64,000 bases of DNA from Ianthella basta. Its lineage: Eukaryota; Porifera; Demospongiae; Verongiida; Ianthellidae. The translations under genes and the position numbers were made by a program. Below are positions 15,488 through 25,336 of the stretch, in pieces. Position 1 is the stretch's first letter. Each line of letters begins with the position of its first letter. Below the pieces are notes generated by a model. That model worked only from the letters and a program-made list of their open reading frames with translations, did no database searches and had not been told where the DNA came from. Where the stretch lies: contig OZ025884.1 of the NCBI GenBank assembly GCA_964019415.1, forward strand, positions 1,700,001 to 1,764,000. Direction: 5' to 3'.

Positions 15488-15557
15488 GTTGTGCTACACA
15501 AAACTGCCAACACCACAAGTTCACTGTAGGACCACCCTCCCTCCACCTACTCTCAAC
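15186..15557 (-). repeat. Duplicated CARD exon segment, copy 1
   Basis: This ~370-base block, comprising the CARD exon plus about 70 bases of upstream intron, is a near copy of 58358-58734 in the same orientation. The non-coding flank (ACCACCCTCCCTCCACCTAC) is conserved as well as the exon, so the block was copied as DNA. Here a TAG lies where the other copy has TTG, which supplies a 3' splice site and would be a stop if read through. Confidence 0.8.
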
Positions 15558-15559
15558 AG

Positions 15560-16823
15560 GTGTGTGCACACAAAGGGCTATACATTAGTCTCACACAGCC
15601 AACCACTACTCCTGCCTTCATTTTTATAAGCCGATGTCATCACTCGGCAGGAATAGGGTCTGGTGCTCTGAGCAACCACAACTTGGTGGCTCACTATTAT
15701 GCAGTTACCATGTAACACATGATGTACACATTTCCCTTTGATGTCAAGCTCAAGAAGTCACAGTGGTTGCTAATGGCATTCAGAAAGATAACCTTGTTAA
15801 CTATTCAAAATGGCCACCACATCACGTGCAGTAATGATGGTCACCTACACATAGATGCGGTCATCAAAGACCTATTGGCAGCTGGTCATGACCAAGAGCT
15901 ATGAAGAGACAGTGGCTCATATCTTGGTGATGGAATGTCACACGGGCAAGCACCAAAGACTGCTCTTCAGTTGCACGACAAATTAGGCTAGAATCCTCCA
16001 CATGTGCATGGCTAGTTACTAGTGATGTAGTTTGTGGCAATGGAAGCTGAGAAGGAGAATAGACCCAGTACTTGGTGCCCACCATTTGTGCAAACACTAC
16101 CACTCCATATATGGAAGTCACAGTATAACATACCTTGAACTGTGTCAGGCAGTGGTCCAGGCACCTGAGGGTGGTAGAGAAAAGAGGACCACACAGAAGA
16201 GTAGAACACTAACTGGTGGTAATGTAGGCCTTTACTTGTAGACACAAGTGAAGGAGGGGCTGGTACACAGGTTAGCACTTGTGCGGGTGCTCCTATGCAG
16301 TCCTTATACGTAGGAGCCATTCATAGCTACACTTTATCAGTCAAGTAGTTTGTACACTAACAGCATCCACATGTCACCAGGTAACCTCACACTTTTGTGA
16401 CTGGTGAAATATGGATACTGCCTGCTCCTACTCAGTAGCTGATGAGCAGAATCAGTGATTGGGACAAGGTAGCCCAAGTTCACCATGATGTTAAGCATAG
16501 ACAACATGCACTCATGAACTGAAACAGGAGGTGGGACATGAACATCACTGCATTGACATAGGTGTCAACCATGCAGTGGACCACAGAGGGACAAAGTACA
16601 GTACTGTGCATGAAAGTGGGGGGTTCATTGAAATGGTGAGACTGAAACTTGCAGGGTAATCTTTGGGTCAGAATCTGCCAGCACATGTGTAAGACAACGT
16701 GTGACTCATTCACAGCCCGTCTAGAATTCATCAAAATCAGACAAAAGGAGGAAGAGTGGAAAAGCAGGACAGTGGGACAGGTATCCATTTGGTACATCTC
16801 GTCTAACTAGGCCACTTCACTGT
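15560..16823. other. Intergenic DNA, no gene recognised
   Basis: About 1.26 kb upstream of the CARD exon, where the NLR first exon or promoter may lie. Open frames here are short and without family resemblance, and I found no convincing splice-linked exon. Confidence 0.4.
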
Positions 16824-19065
16824 TAACAAGTATTTCGAGTTAAAAAAACACGTGGGACGCCGGGCGCCCCTGAACTCGAACTGCTTGCTAGCAATTTATG
16901 TATGTTCAGTAAATCAGATAGTTGGGGGTACAGCATTGTTGTTGGCCTGAAAGATACATCAAGATACACTAGACTGTTGGGTTCACAGAAGTTTCAAGTC
17001 TCCAGAGCAGCCAGTCATCCGGTGAAAGCACCCTCACCAAACTGTCAAATGTTTGCTTACTGCTTTTTGATCTATATGACATTCTGAATGAGAATGTAAT
17101 TGTTACTTTGTGCCAGGAGGAGTGTGCGGGCCGAAAGGCTACCCTATGATGACCCTATGAGCAAATCATGGCTAGCTATATACGCCATGATTCGTTAGTC
17201 TGCCATTATTGGCCAACAGGTCTACAAGACTACTGTTGTATTTGGGGCTGTAGCTCGCAGGAGAACAGTTAGGTAAGCTTCCTACTACAATACTATTACT
17301 TAAACATGTCCTAGAAACACTTTGCGTTCTTTGGATACATGATGAATTGTAAAGAAAGATGATTCTGAGTCTGGCAAACAGAGAGAGTCGTGCGCATGGC
17401 CATTTTACAATGTCCGTCAGTGATAATTGGAGCTGTATCTCGCAGAAGAGACTTCCTTAGGCTTTTTATTAGTATCACTCTATTAAGGTGGTAGGGAAGG
17501 CTCAAGCGACAAATCAAACCTGCACCATTTTTGGTACAGAGGTTTGGCTATGGGTCTAAGTTATATATCTGAAGTTTTGCGACGGTCATTACTTGCCTGC
17601 ATATTTTATAAAAGAAACAAAATAACAAAAACCGTGCGAGGTTTCAAGTAACAACTAATTAATTGATGGTCTACAATGTAATTGCTGTACGACTGGCAAG
17701 AGATATGGCTGAGGCTGAAGCAGAAGGAAAGCCTGGATCACCCGTTTCCATTGCCGCCATTTGAGGAAGTGCGTGAGGAACTCCTGAATGTCCAGCAAGC
17801 TCTTGCTACTAAGCGATACCTCAGCTTAGTAGTCGAACCGCTGCGGACTTCTTCGACGATCCAGTCTGACGACAGTACGAAGTCCTCTGATGGTCTACTG
17901 GCTAGGCCTACTCCGCAGGTAACGTGCCCTTGACTGCTTATGCTCGCAAGGTGAGAGCGTCTGTTCTCACCCTTGACATCGCACAATATTTCTGTAGCTG
18001 CTACTCGTCCAGGCAGGCGTATCCCAACTTCCAGAAGCTAGCGGTTAGCCGATGAAGTTAGGGATACGCCTGCTGGTAGCGATCAGCTGCGCAGGAATGT
18101 AAACATACGTATATATGTTATACATATTCCTTGGGTGACGGGTGTGAAATGAGGTGTGAAAACCACAACTATTTCGGCTTACTAATCAGTGCGCAAGGAT
18201 TTTTCCAGACTTCGGCTTCTTGCAAGCGAACGCTTTGGTTGTAAAGCTTGCCGTGTAGTTGGCAGTGCGTTACAGAAGTAGTTCTTGGCGTTCGGTAGGA
18301 TAGAAGGCACGAGGTCTTGTGCAGGTGGATCCCCTAGCATACTAGTGTGTGACACCAAGGTGTTACTAGGCTATCCAGTCTGATGCGTTGTGAACGTTTC
18401 AAATGCGGTTGCCTTCACCTTGAAGTACACAACGATGCGCAGAAATGTATGGCAGGCCACCTGTAAAAACGCAATCGCACTTAAGTTATCGCAAAACTCA
18501 TAACTTTTAAATGAAGAGGGAATATTTCCACAATGCAAGCAGATATGGAATTGGCCTGCCATAGATTTATGCACACATGCCTTTATATTCTATATCCCAA
18601 GTTTGGCTCTGTTCAGCCATTTAGGGCAGAACTAGATAGAATTTTCCTGCAGCTGCTTGACTTCATCTGAGGTGAAAATTTCTGACTCTGAATTCCAATT
18701 ACATTATTTCAATAATGGAAGTGCCAATCAATTAATGATTCACACCAAATTATAGAAAATTTACTTGCTAATCACATCTGAAGTAATGATGATTGCTGGT
18801 TATATAGTTTTAGAGTTACATATGAAAAAGCAATGTACCCTAAAGGAGGCTTTTAGCCTTCCCTACCACCTTAACACATGTTCATGACCACATTTCGTTC
18901 GATTCAAAGACGGCGAAATGCCATTAGAGACGATTTAAAGCTTAGTAAGAAACGACACGAGCACCGCTATTTGCAATGACAGAAATATATAAATTATTAT
19001 ACATAATTATATACGAACATGAAGCCATATGAAGACCTAAAAGTGAAAACAATATAGGGGGGCAA
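16824..19065 (+). mobile_element. Dispersed repeat family R1, copy A, interrupted
   Basis: The copy starts with AACAAGTATTTCGAGTT and a GC-rich palindromic stretch, continues through CCAGTCATCCGGTGAAAGCA near 17015, and resumes after an insertion with CACATGTTCATGACC near 18876. Copy B at 59067-59780 shares the same order of segments without the insertion. Part copies occur at 22420-22475, 25020-25216 and 29365-29560. It has no coding potential that I recognise; class unknown. Confidence 0.7.
17487..18870. mobile_element. TTAA-flanked DNA transposon inside repeat copy A
   Basis: Perfect 16-base terminal inverted repeats (GGTGGTAGGGAAGGCT at both ends) bound 1,384 bases and are flanked on each side by TTAA (17483-17486 and 18871-18874). 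The equivalent unoccupied site in copy B, near 59680, has a single TTAA. TTAA duplication is typical of piggyBac and Kolobok elements. The TIR starting with GG rather than CCC favours Kolobok-like. No transposase is recognisable (longest frame, 17682-17933, is unassigned), so it is non-autonomous. Confidence 0.75.
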
Positions 19066-19289
19066 AAATATGGTGTGACCATCACACCACTCAGTGCTCA
19101 CACCAATGGTGTGATCAGTCACACTATTACTTAAGTGTGACGTTCACACTGACACCAGTATTCACATTGTTTGCTCACATCATTTCTGATAGATTAAGAT
19201 ACTTTGACGTAATTCATACGCTAAGATGAGAGTTTACTTGGAATCCTGCAAGGTATCTAAGTACATAGCTACCCAGGACACAGCTTAGC

Positions 19290-20010
19290 CTGATGGTATG
19301 CTGTGTACATTTGGTGGACCTCCTCAAACTAAGCATGCTATTTGTGCAATTTAATGTACCATTAGGTACTTTGTGTCACCCACAAACAATTCCACCAGCT
19401 GCATGTGGTATGTTGTGTACTATATCTGTAGTGAAATGTACCATGGTATGTTGCGTACAGTGGGTGGACCTCCTCAAACTAAAAATGCTATTTGTGCATA
19501 TTAATGTACCATTATATGTGAGCGGATTTGAGAAAAGGGACCTCTTCGCACTATGCATAAAGTGCCAAGTTTGAAACCCCTAGTCCTTTCCTGTGCTTCA
19601 AACCAGGACGATAAGTTACGCCGTCGCCATGTTTACGGATATAATAACAGAAAGGTTACGGGCCATTTTCTCGTAATTGCACTGAGTGTATTTTCGTACT
19701 TTAAGCAAGAGTATCTCGGAAACGGGAGCAGCTATTGAAGCACAACAATGTGCAACAGATAGCCCATCAACTGTGCTGTGACTTAGTACCACTAACTCAA
19801 ACTCGACCTTTAGCACGAAGTGGTCCCTTTTTCTCAGATCCGCTCACATATAACTAGATACTCTGTGTCACCCACAAACAATCCCACCATGGCCAGCTGC
19901 AGGTGGTATGTTGTGTACTGTATCTGTAGTGAAAGGTCCCGTGAAGTGTATTTATGTGAGCTGTTCATATAATATGTTGTGTACTGCATGATAGGAGTGA
20001 ACATCACACT
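19290..20010. repeat. Partial tandem duplication of ~150 bases
   Basis: Two direct units share GGTGGACCTCCTCAAACTA, GCTATTTGTGC, the ATTAATGTACCATTA block and the CACCCACAAACAATYCCACCA block (19308-19440 and 19458-19930). The second unit is split by the TIR element at 19513-19852. The AT-rich DNA just upstream (19075-19200) repeats the words GTGTGA/TCACACC. Confidence 0.65.
19513..19852. mobile_element. MITE with ~36-base terminal inverted repeats
   Basis: Both ends begin TATATGTGAGCGGAT and pair over about 36 bases (through GGGACC and CTTCG). The element is about 340 bases and interrupts a repeat whose uninterrupted copy is next to it near 19362, which fits a TA target. It has no coding capacity. 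Confidence 0.7.
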
Positions 20011-20069
20011 ACAAATGGGTGTGCTCACTGTGGCAACCAATTTACCAATTTTGGGTGTGATCGTCACCC

Positions 20070-21277
20070 CCTATTTTTAACAGTGTTGACAACCGTGCAT
20101 TGTATAGTATTGTGTGCTGTTACATAGTTGTATGAATTACTACATACTATATCAAATTTGCAGGGCTTTGCTTTCATGTATTTTGTGGGTAAGTGGATAT
20201 TCACAAAAATAAAATTGCACAATTCCCTATATCTAGCAGTACTACACACTGGGGGTAGCATGAAACAAGTGTTTCCCTAGCATGCATGGAAGACAATAGA
20301 GGGTTAACTTAACACTGCAGATGTTTATTCTGGGGTTGTCACATTTATCCAGCATTCAAGTATTCAAGAAGGCAACAAAGAGTGTGGATATCATTAACCC
20401 CCGGCACGCATGTGCCACACGGTTACAGTAGTCATCCTGTTTCACCTTATTCTCGCCCTACAGCCTATGAGGCAGCTTCAGAGCGACACTCTCTCTCCTG
20501 AATTATTTGGGCGACTGCGCTAAAACGGTCATGTTCAAGAGCTAGTAACTGGCCGTGTTTGGCTGCCATTCAACAGGGCCAAAAGGAGAAGAACTATATT
20601 GCACAATGTACCTGTGTGAGTATGCAGGGCGACAGCTGTATGGCCTAAAATTGCACAATAGAAAATGGTTGGGCAACGCCTGAAGGGCTGCATAATCATC
20701 AGCATTGTGAAGTGTCAATGAGACAGCGCATAGCAGAGCAAGCATCAGCAAGCAGAGAAAGCAGCATCACTAGGAGGCTGAGAAACATACCATGCAAGTT
20801 CTCTGTTGTAGTTAGGGCAGCAGAGGACAGCCTGGTGCACATCCATATGTACAAGTGTTCTTACACTGGCTGGGCTCATTGAGTTAACAACATGTCAATC
20901 AGTGGAGTAGCTAGGATAAGTGCTGTGTTATGTACCTATCAGACATTGTGACACAGTACACGCAGCCACTGTCCCTTCTGCCTCAACCCCTAACTATAAC
21001 CCTAACCCAACAATGGACACTTAACACAAAGTGAACATTTGACAGCTGAAACAGTGACAGGGAAGCGACAATAAGGCAAAGGGATACTGTTTTCTATGGT
21101 GCACCAGCAGCAACACTAACTCTTTGTCTAGTATAGCTCTGCAGTCTTTGTCTGTAATGTTTATTTTACTGTAGCTTCTGCTACTGAAAAGGGGTTTCAT
21201 GAAACCCCTGGAATCCTTATCGCTAAACCACTGTTTACACAAGTGCTCACGTACACCCATGCATTTCTTATACATAC
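20070..21277. other. No gene recognised
   Basis: Between the repeat cluster and the coiled-coil exons I see only short open frames. A following exon of the coiled-coil fragment might lie near 21080-21200 on the minus strand, but its splice phase does not fit, so I do not call it. Confidence 0.35.
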
Positions 21278-21749
21278 CTCTGTCAGCAATCCCTTTGGGA
21301 GCTCTTTCATCTCAACGTCTGTGTCAGCAATTGGCTCCGTGTTCGCAGCTGTTTCCAGCATCCTAATTCTGTTCTCCAGACGTGATTTCTCAGTTGTTAT
21401 CAAAGACAACTCTTTAGCTTTAGCATTCTGTGCACAGACAAGAATAGATAACAAACCAACATTGGAACAGTGTGTTGATGTGAAGATGTGAATACGTGTA
21501 GAAGTGCATGTTTACTTGTGTTTTCAAAGCTTGAACAAGTTGCTCTTCAAGGTTGCCGATCCCTTTCATTTGCTCTGCTTCCAATGCACGGCTAGCTTTT
21601 AACTTTTTGACAAGAGAAACATTATCCATAAAAAGATTTGCCACCTTCCGCTCTAAGTCCTTCCTTCCTTTCTCCAGTTCAGAGACCATGGACAGCAGCT
21701 GATGAGATGAACCATCCTCAGTCTCAAGGCGGGTGCCACTGTTGTCAGA
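21278..21749 (-). pseudogene. Two coiled-coil exons paralogous to the 42.7-58.7 kb gene
   Basis: Exons 21749-21516 (78 codons) and 21427-21278 (50 codons) have good splice sites and phase 0 at every boundary. The first reads ...LLSMVSELEKGRKDLERKVA... and KKLKASRALEAEQ. It aligns with exon 46066-45809 (LLSHVQELEDELKRSEQKRF, KLKASREEEGQ). The second matches the style of exon 44799-44590. Neither CARD nor ankyrin exons are found nearby in the right order. I therefore read them as remnants of a duplicated gene broken by later insertions; a short surviving gene is the alternative. Confidence 0.6.
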
Positions 21750-22419
21750 CTGGACATCACATATAAAACAGAAATATCTGTATGATTATGGTGCATATAC
21801 TGACCACCTTTCCCATCCCCCTAGTTGCCAACTAGATCATTCTAGGCTATTTCCTGTATACAAACTTCATCTGTTCCTTTAATCAGCTCAAATTTTACCT
21901 GCGTAACTTCTTTTAACAACAGCATCTCACTTCATGATCTGTTGATTACAGAGTTTACCTACATTCCGCTAGCCACTCTGCCTGCCTCCGCGAGCAAGTT
22001 TCACAAATGGGGGTTTCCAAGATGTTGCTACGCGAGGGACGCCGTTTTATGATGGCATAATGTGTATGTAGACAGACGGTTTAGCTACTGTTGTCCGCTA
22101 ATGATTAAATCTTTCTTCGGATTCTGCTCAGTAGCCTCTCAACGCCGTCAAATATCCACTTGGTGGTGTATACATGACCAGCTTTGGCCAAAGTTAGCTT
22201 GTGCGCCGTTCAAGGACATCTGCAGCTATGCATTTCACTGCCATTTTCAATTACTGCAGGACTTCGAATTAGTCACTGTTTCTGCGTTCTTTTCATTGGG
22301 CAAACTAGTTGATACCTCGAGCTCCAGGGCTATAGAAAGAAGGCCCTATGATTGTGGGTTAGTATATAGCTACAGCTTAGCTAGAACAAAACTATAACTA
22401 GCAAGTATTCCGAGTTAAA

Positions 22420-22480
22420 CAAGTATTTCGAGTTAAAAACTCGTGGGGCTGCCGCCCCAACTCGAAATACTTGCTCCCTT
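22420..22480 (+). repeat. Isolated R1 repeat terminus
   Basis: Contains two AAGTATT(T/C)CGAGTTAAA words and the GC-rich hairpin GTGGGGCTGCCGCCCCAACTC, which is the 5' end of repeat family R1, with no body following. Confidence 0.6.
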
Positions 22481-22545
22481 CGGTCGCTGCTCTGTCACTC
22501 ACAATAGGTAAACATGACATCGTGTCATAATACCTCAGTAACTTC

Positions 22546-22781
<236 letters not shown>

Positions 22782-22789
22782 AATCTCCA

Positions 22790-23515
22790 GCAAAGACGGA
22801 CACATGACTGCATATATCACATGCATTTACAGTGAGTAATTACAGAAACATAATGTACCAAGGAACCCACAGTTGCCAGAGTAGCTAGTAGTCTGTGATG
22901 GCAAAAGCTACGTACGTTTGCTACAACACAGTACGCGTGGGCCAGGTTCTGAAGAGCATTTAGAAGGGCAATCGTGCGAGTTAAGCTTTTCAACGCTACA
23001 AACGGTTGAAGAATGTTAGCGTATACATATCACGGCGTTCACCAGTTTATACGCTGCTCCTGTCATGTGTTCCAGGCGGCGGAGTGAAGTCCTCTGAGGC
23101 GGGCGCGGCCATTATCGAAGAAGGCGCGGGGCAAAGTCGATGACCTGTTGGGCGCTGTCTTGAAGCTGTGTCTTTGCCCGTCGATCAGAAGTGCTGTAGG
23201 AGTCTGTCCCAAGATCAGAGGCAGAAGAAAACGTCCAAAGTTCGCTAAGACATCGTTTAGAAGCCGGTTTTCAAAGTCCCTTGGCCTTGCAAACGGTCCC
23301 ACTTCCGGCCGAATGAAATGGCCGACAATATAAATTCCCTATACCCCATACTTCGCCCAATACATTCAATACAAATGTAAGCATTGACGTACAACCGTAG
23401 GTTAGCGTATTAGGATTGAGCAGAACGGTTGTCCGCGAAGTGCTCCCGCGAGCAACGGCGCATTGACACTAAACTTTCCCAGATTACGGACGCCACACCC
23501 GGTCTCGATCTAAGG
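22790..23515. other. No gene recognised
   Basis: Single-copy-looking DNA of higher GC without long frames or splice-linked exons. Confidence 0.35.
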
Positions 23516-23519
23516 GGGG

Positions 23520-24510
23520 CGACGTGCGCGAAGAAGCCCCTGCCGAGGAGTGCGCGGTGAAAAACCTTCAAACGACCGTCCGCCATCTTGGATTTACGGA
23601 GAAAATATACGGTTTTCCGCGCACGCTCCTATGCTGCCATGACAGAAGAAGAACTCCAACCGTTGTTCGCGAACTCCTCCTGCGAACGTCGACGAAATGG
23701 GCCCAAACGTTCCCAGCCATGGCACGCTGTACCTCACATCAATATAAGGTGGTGGACGTGCTAAAATAAGCTGCTGCCGAGGAGTGCGTGGTGAAAACCC
23801 AGGATGAACTGACGGTCGGCCATCTTGGCTCTTGGAAGAAAGTATGCCGTATCCTAGGCGTTCGCGCATCCAAGCTAGCGCGATGCTGAAGCGGACAAAA
23901 AGGAAAGGGGGTTATCTCACACACAGAAGAAACCAACAGCTTCTTACAACTACCCGTTGTTTGTCTACGGTGATCTTCCATGTAAATTGCATGCACACAT
24001 GGTAGGTCAGTCACACTGACATCACCAGGCCAGCCTGGACTATCCTTTGCCAGAGCATGCATGACAATCCAGTGCATTACTAGCTGGGCCTGAGTAGCAA
24101 TGGCATTACCAGCCTGTATCCGACCAACTGGCATACGCCGAGCACGTGGAGAGACCTGCCCGAAGGTAGTGTATACGTACATATTTCTGGATCTACATTC
24201 ATGTGCTAATTGATAGGCAAAACCACTACCAGTGCAAGTTACAGCGGTTTGGGGCCACCAACATGTCCACAATATAAGGTGGTAGATGTGCTAAAATAAG
24301 CTGCTGCCGAGGAGCGCGTGGTGAAAACCCAGGATGAACCGACCGTCGGCCATCTTGGATCTGCGAAAAACGTACAGGACCCCTCTACAGGATGCACTAG
24401 GGCCCCCTACAGGAAGCACTCGACCACTTTACAGTATACACTGGACCCTCCTACAGGGCTTGCTGAACCCCTTGGAAGAAAAAGTATGCCGTATCCAAGG
24501 CGTTCGCGTT
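23520..24510 (+). repeat. Three direct copies of a ~110-base repeat
   Basis: Blocks beginning near 23535, 23768 and 24300 share GCTGCCGAGGAG(T/C)GCG, GGTGAAAACCCAGGATGAAC, the word GGCCATCTTGG and a downstream GTATGCCGTATCC. The third copy runs straight into the Helitron helicase fragment, and the second is followed by an antisense-independent stretch that includes a partial copy of the Helitron 3' end (24095-24165). Together they suggest repeated Helitron-related insertions. Confidence 0.6.
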
Positions 24511-24518
24511 GTTCTGCC

Positions 24519-24698
24519 ATGTTGATCAACAAAGCCCAAGGCCAAAGTTTGATAGTCGCTGGGCTATACTATGAACCACACTGCTTTGCTCATGGTCAGT
24601 TCTATGTGTGTTGCTCTAGAGTTGGCTGTCGTAACAACCTTTTTATTTATGCACCTGGTGGTGAGACAAGGAATGTTGTTTATAGAGAAGTACTATAG
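24519..24698 (+). pseudogene. C-terminal fragment of a Helitron PIF1-like helicase
   Basis: The last ~60 residues read MLINKAQGQSLIVAGLYYEP, then CFAHGQFYVCCSRVG, NNLFIYAPGG and NVVYREVL before a TAG. These are the closing motifs (V and VI) of PIF1-like helicases as found at the end of the Rep-Hel protein of Helitrons. Nothing upstream in the frame belongs to the helicase, so this is a 5'-truncated remnant. Its distance to the 3' terminus at 24945 fits a Helitron layout. Confidence 0.8.
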
Positions 24699-24837
24699 CT
24701 ATAATCATCAGCATGTAGCTACACACAGATTCTTTGTACACATAAAACTTTCCTTTGTACATATAATTATAGCATTTCTTTGTACATTATATAGCTTTCT
24801 ATTGCAGAAAGTCTGCATATATACACACAGGAACCAT

Positions 24838-24945
24838 CAGCTGCATGGGGCCTGAGTAGCAATGGCATTACCAGCCTGTGTCCGGCCAGCTGGCATACGC
24901 CGAGCACGTGGAGAGACCTGCCCGAAGGGCGGGTCTGTCCGCTAG
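24838..24945 (+). mobile_element. Helitron 3' terminus
   Basis: A hairpin (arms GACCTGCCC at 24915-24923 and GGGCGGGTC at 24927-24935, loop GAA) is followed after seven bases by CTAG at 24942-24945 and then T. A 3' hairpin close to a terminal CTRR, with insertion between A and T, is the defining Helitron end. The ~80 bases upstream recur at 24095-24165. Confidence 0.8.
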
Positions 24946-24957
24946 TATATATATATA

Positions 24958-25216
24958 TCCGTAACATGAAGCCATAGGAAAATGTCAATTTGAAAACAAT
25001 ATAGGGGCTGCCTATGGCAGCCCCTAAAAACTTGTGAGGTGCCGGGGCGTCCCTGAACTCGAACAACTTGCTAGCAATCTTCTTATGAATATTCAGCAGT
25101 TCAGAAAGTTGGGGATACAGCTGATGGCCTGAAATATACATTAAGATGCAATAGACAGTTGGGTGTGCAAGGTTTCCAGTCTCCAGACCAGCCAGTCATC
25201 CAGTGAAAGCACCTCT
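24958..25216 (+). repeat. R1 repeat family, partial copy C
   Basis: The start matches the 3' end of copy A (GTGAAAAC-like AACAATATAGGGG), runs through the palindrome GGGGCTGCCTATGGCAGCCCC-like centre, and continues as the 5' part of the family (CCTGAACTCGAACAACTTGC, CCAGTCATCCAGTGAAAGCA). So two family ends are joined head to tail here. It stops at a CA-rich stretch bordering the retrotransposon. Confidence 0.55.
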
Positions 25217-25336
25217 ACCACACACACATACACACACAACCCCCCCCCACACACACACTATCCATCCATCCATTTGCTGCTTGTGCTCCATAATGACCAC
25301 GAGGGTATAGGAGATGCAGGCCAATAGGGTAAAGAA

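Noticed and set aside
21021-21275. Third coiled-coil-gene exon (FMKPLFSSRSYSKINITDKD)
   Set aside because: The available acceptor would create a stop in the required phase 0.
23739-24272. 177-codon minus-strand frame
   Set aside because: It spans parts of two repeat copies and a Helitron terminal fragment in antisense; no domain pattern.
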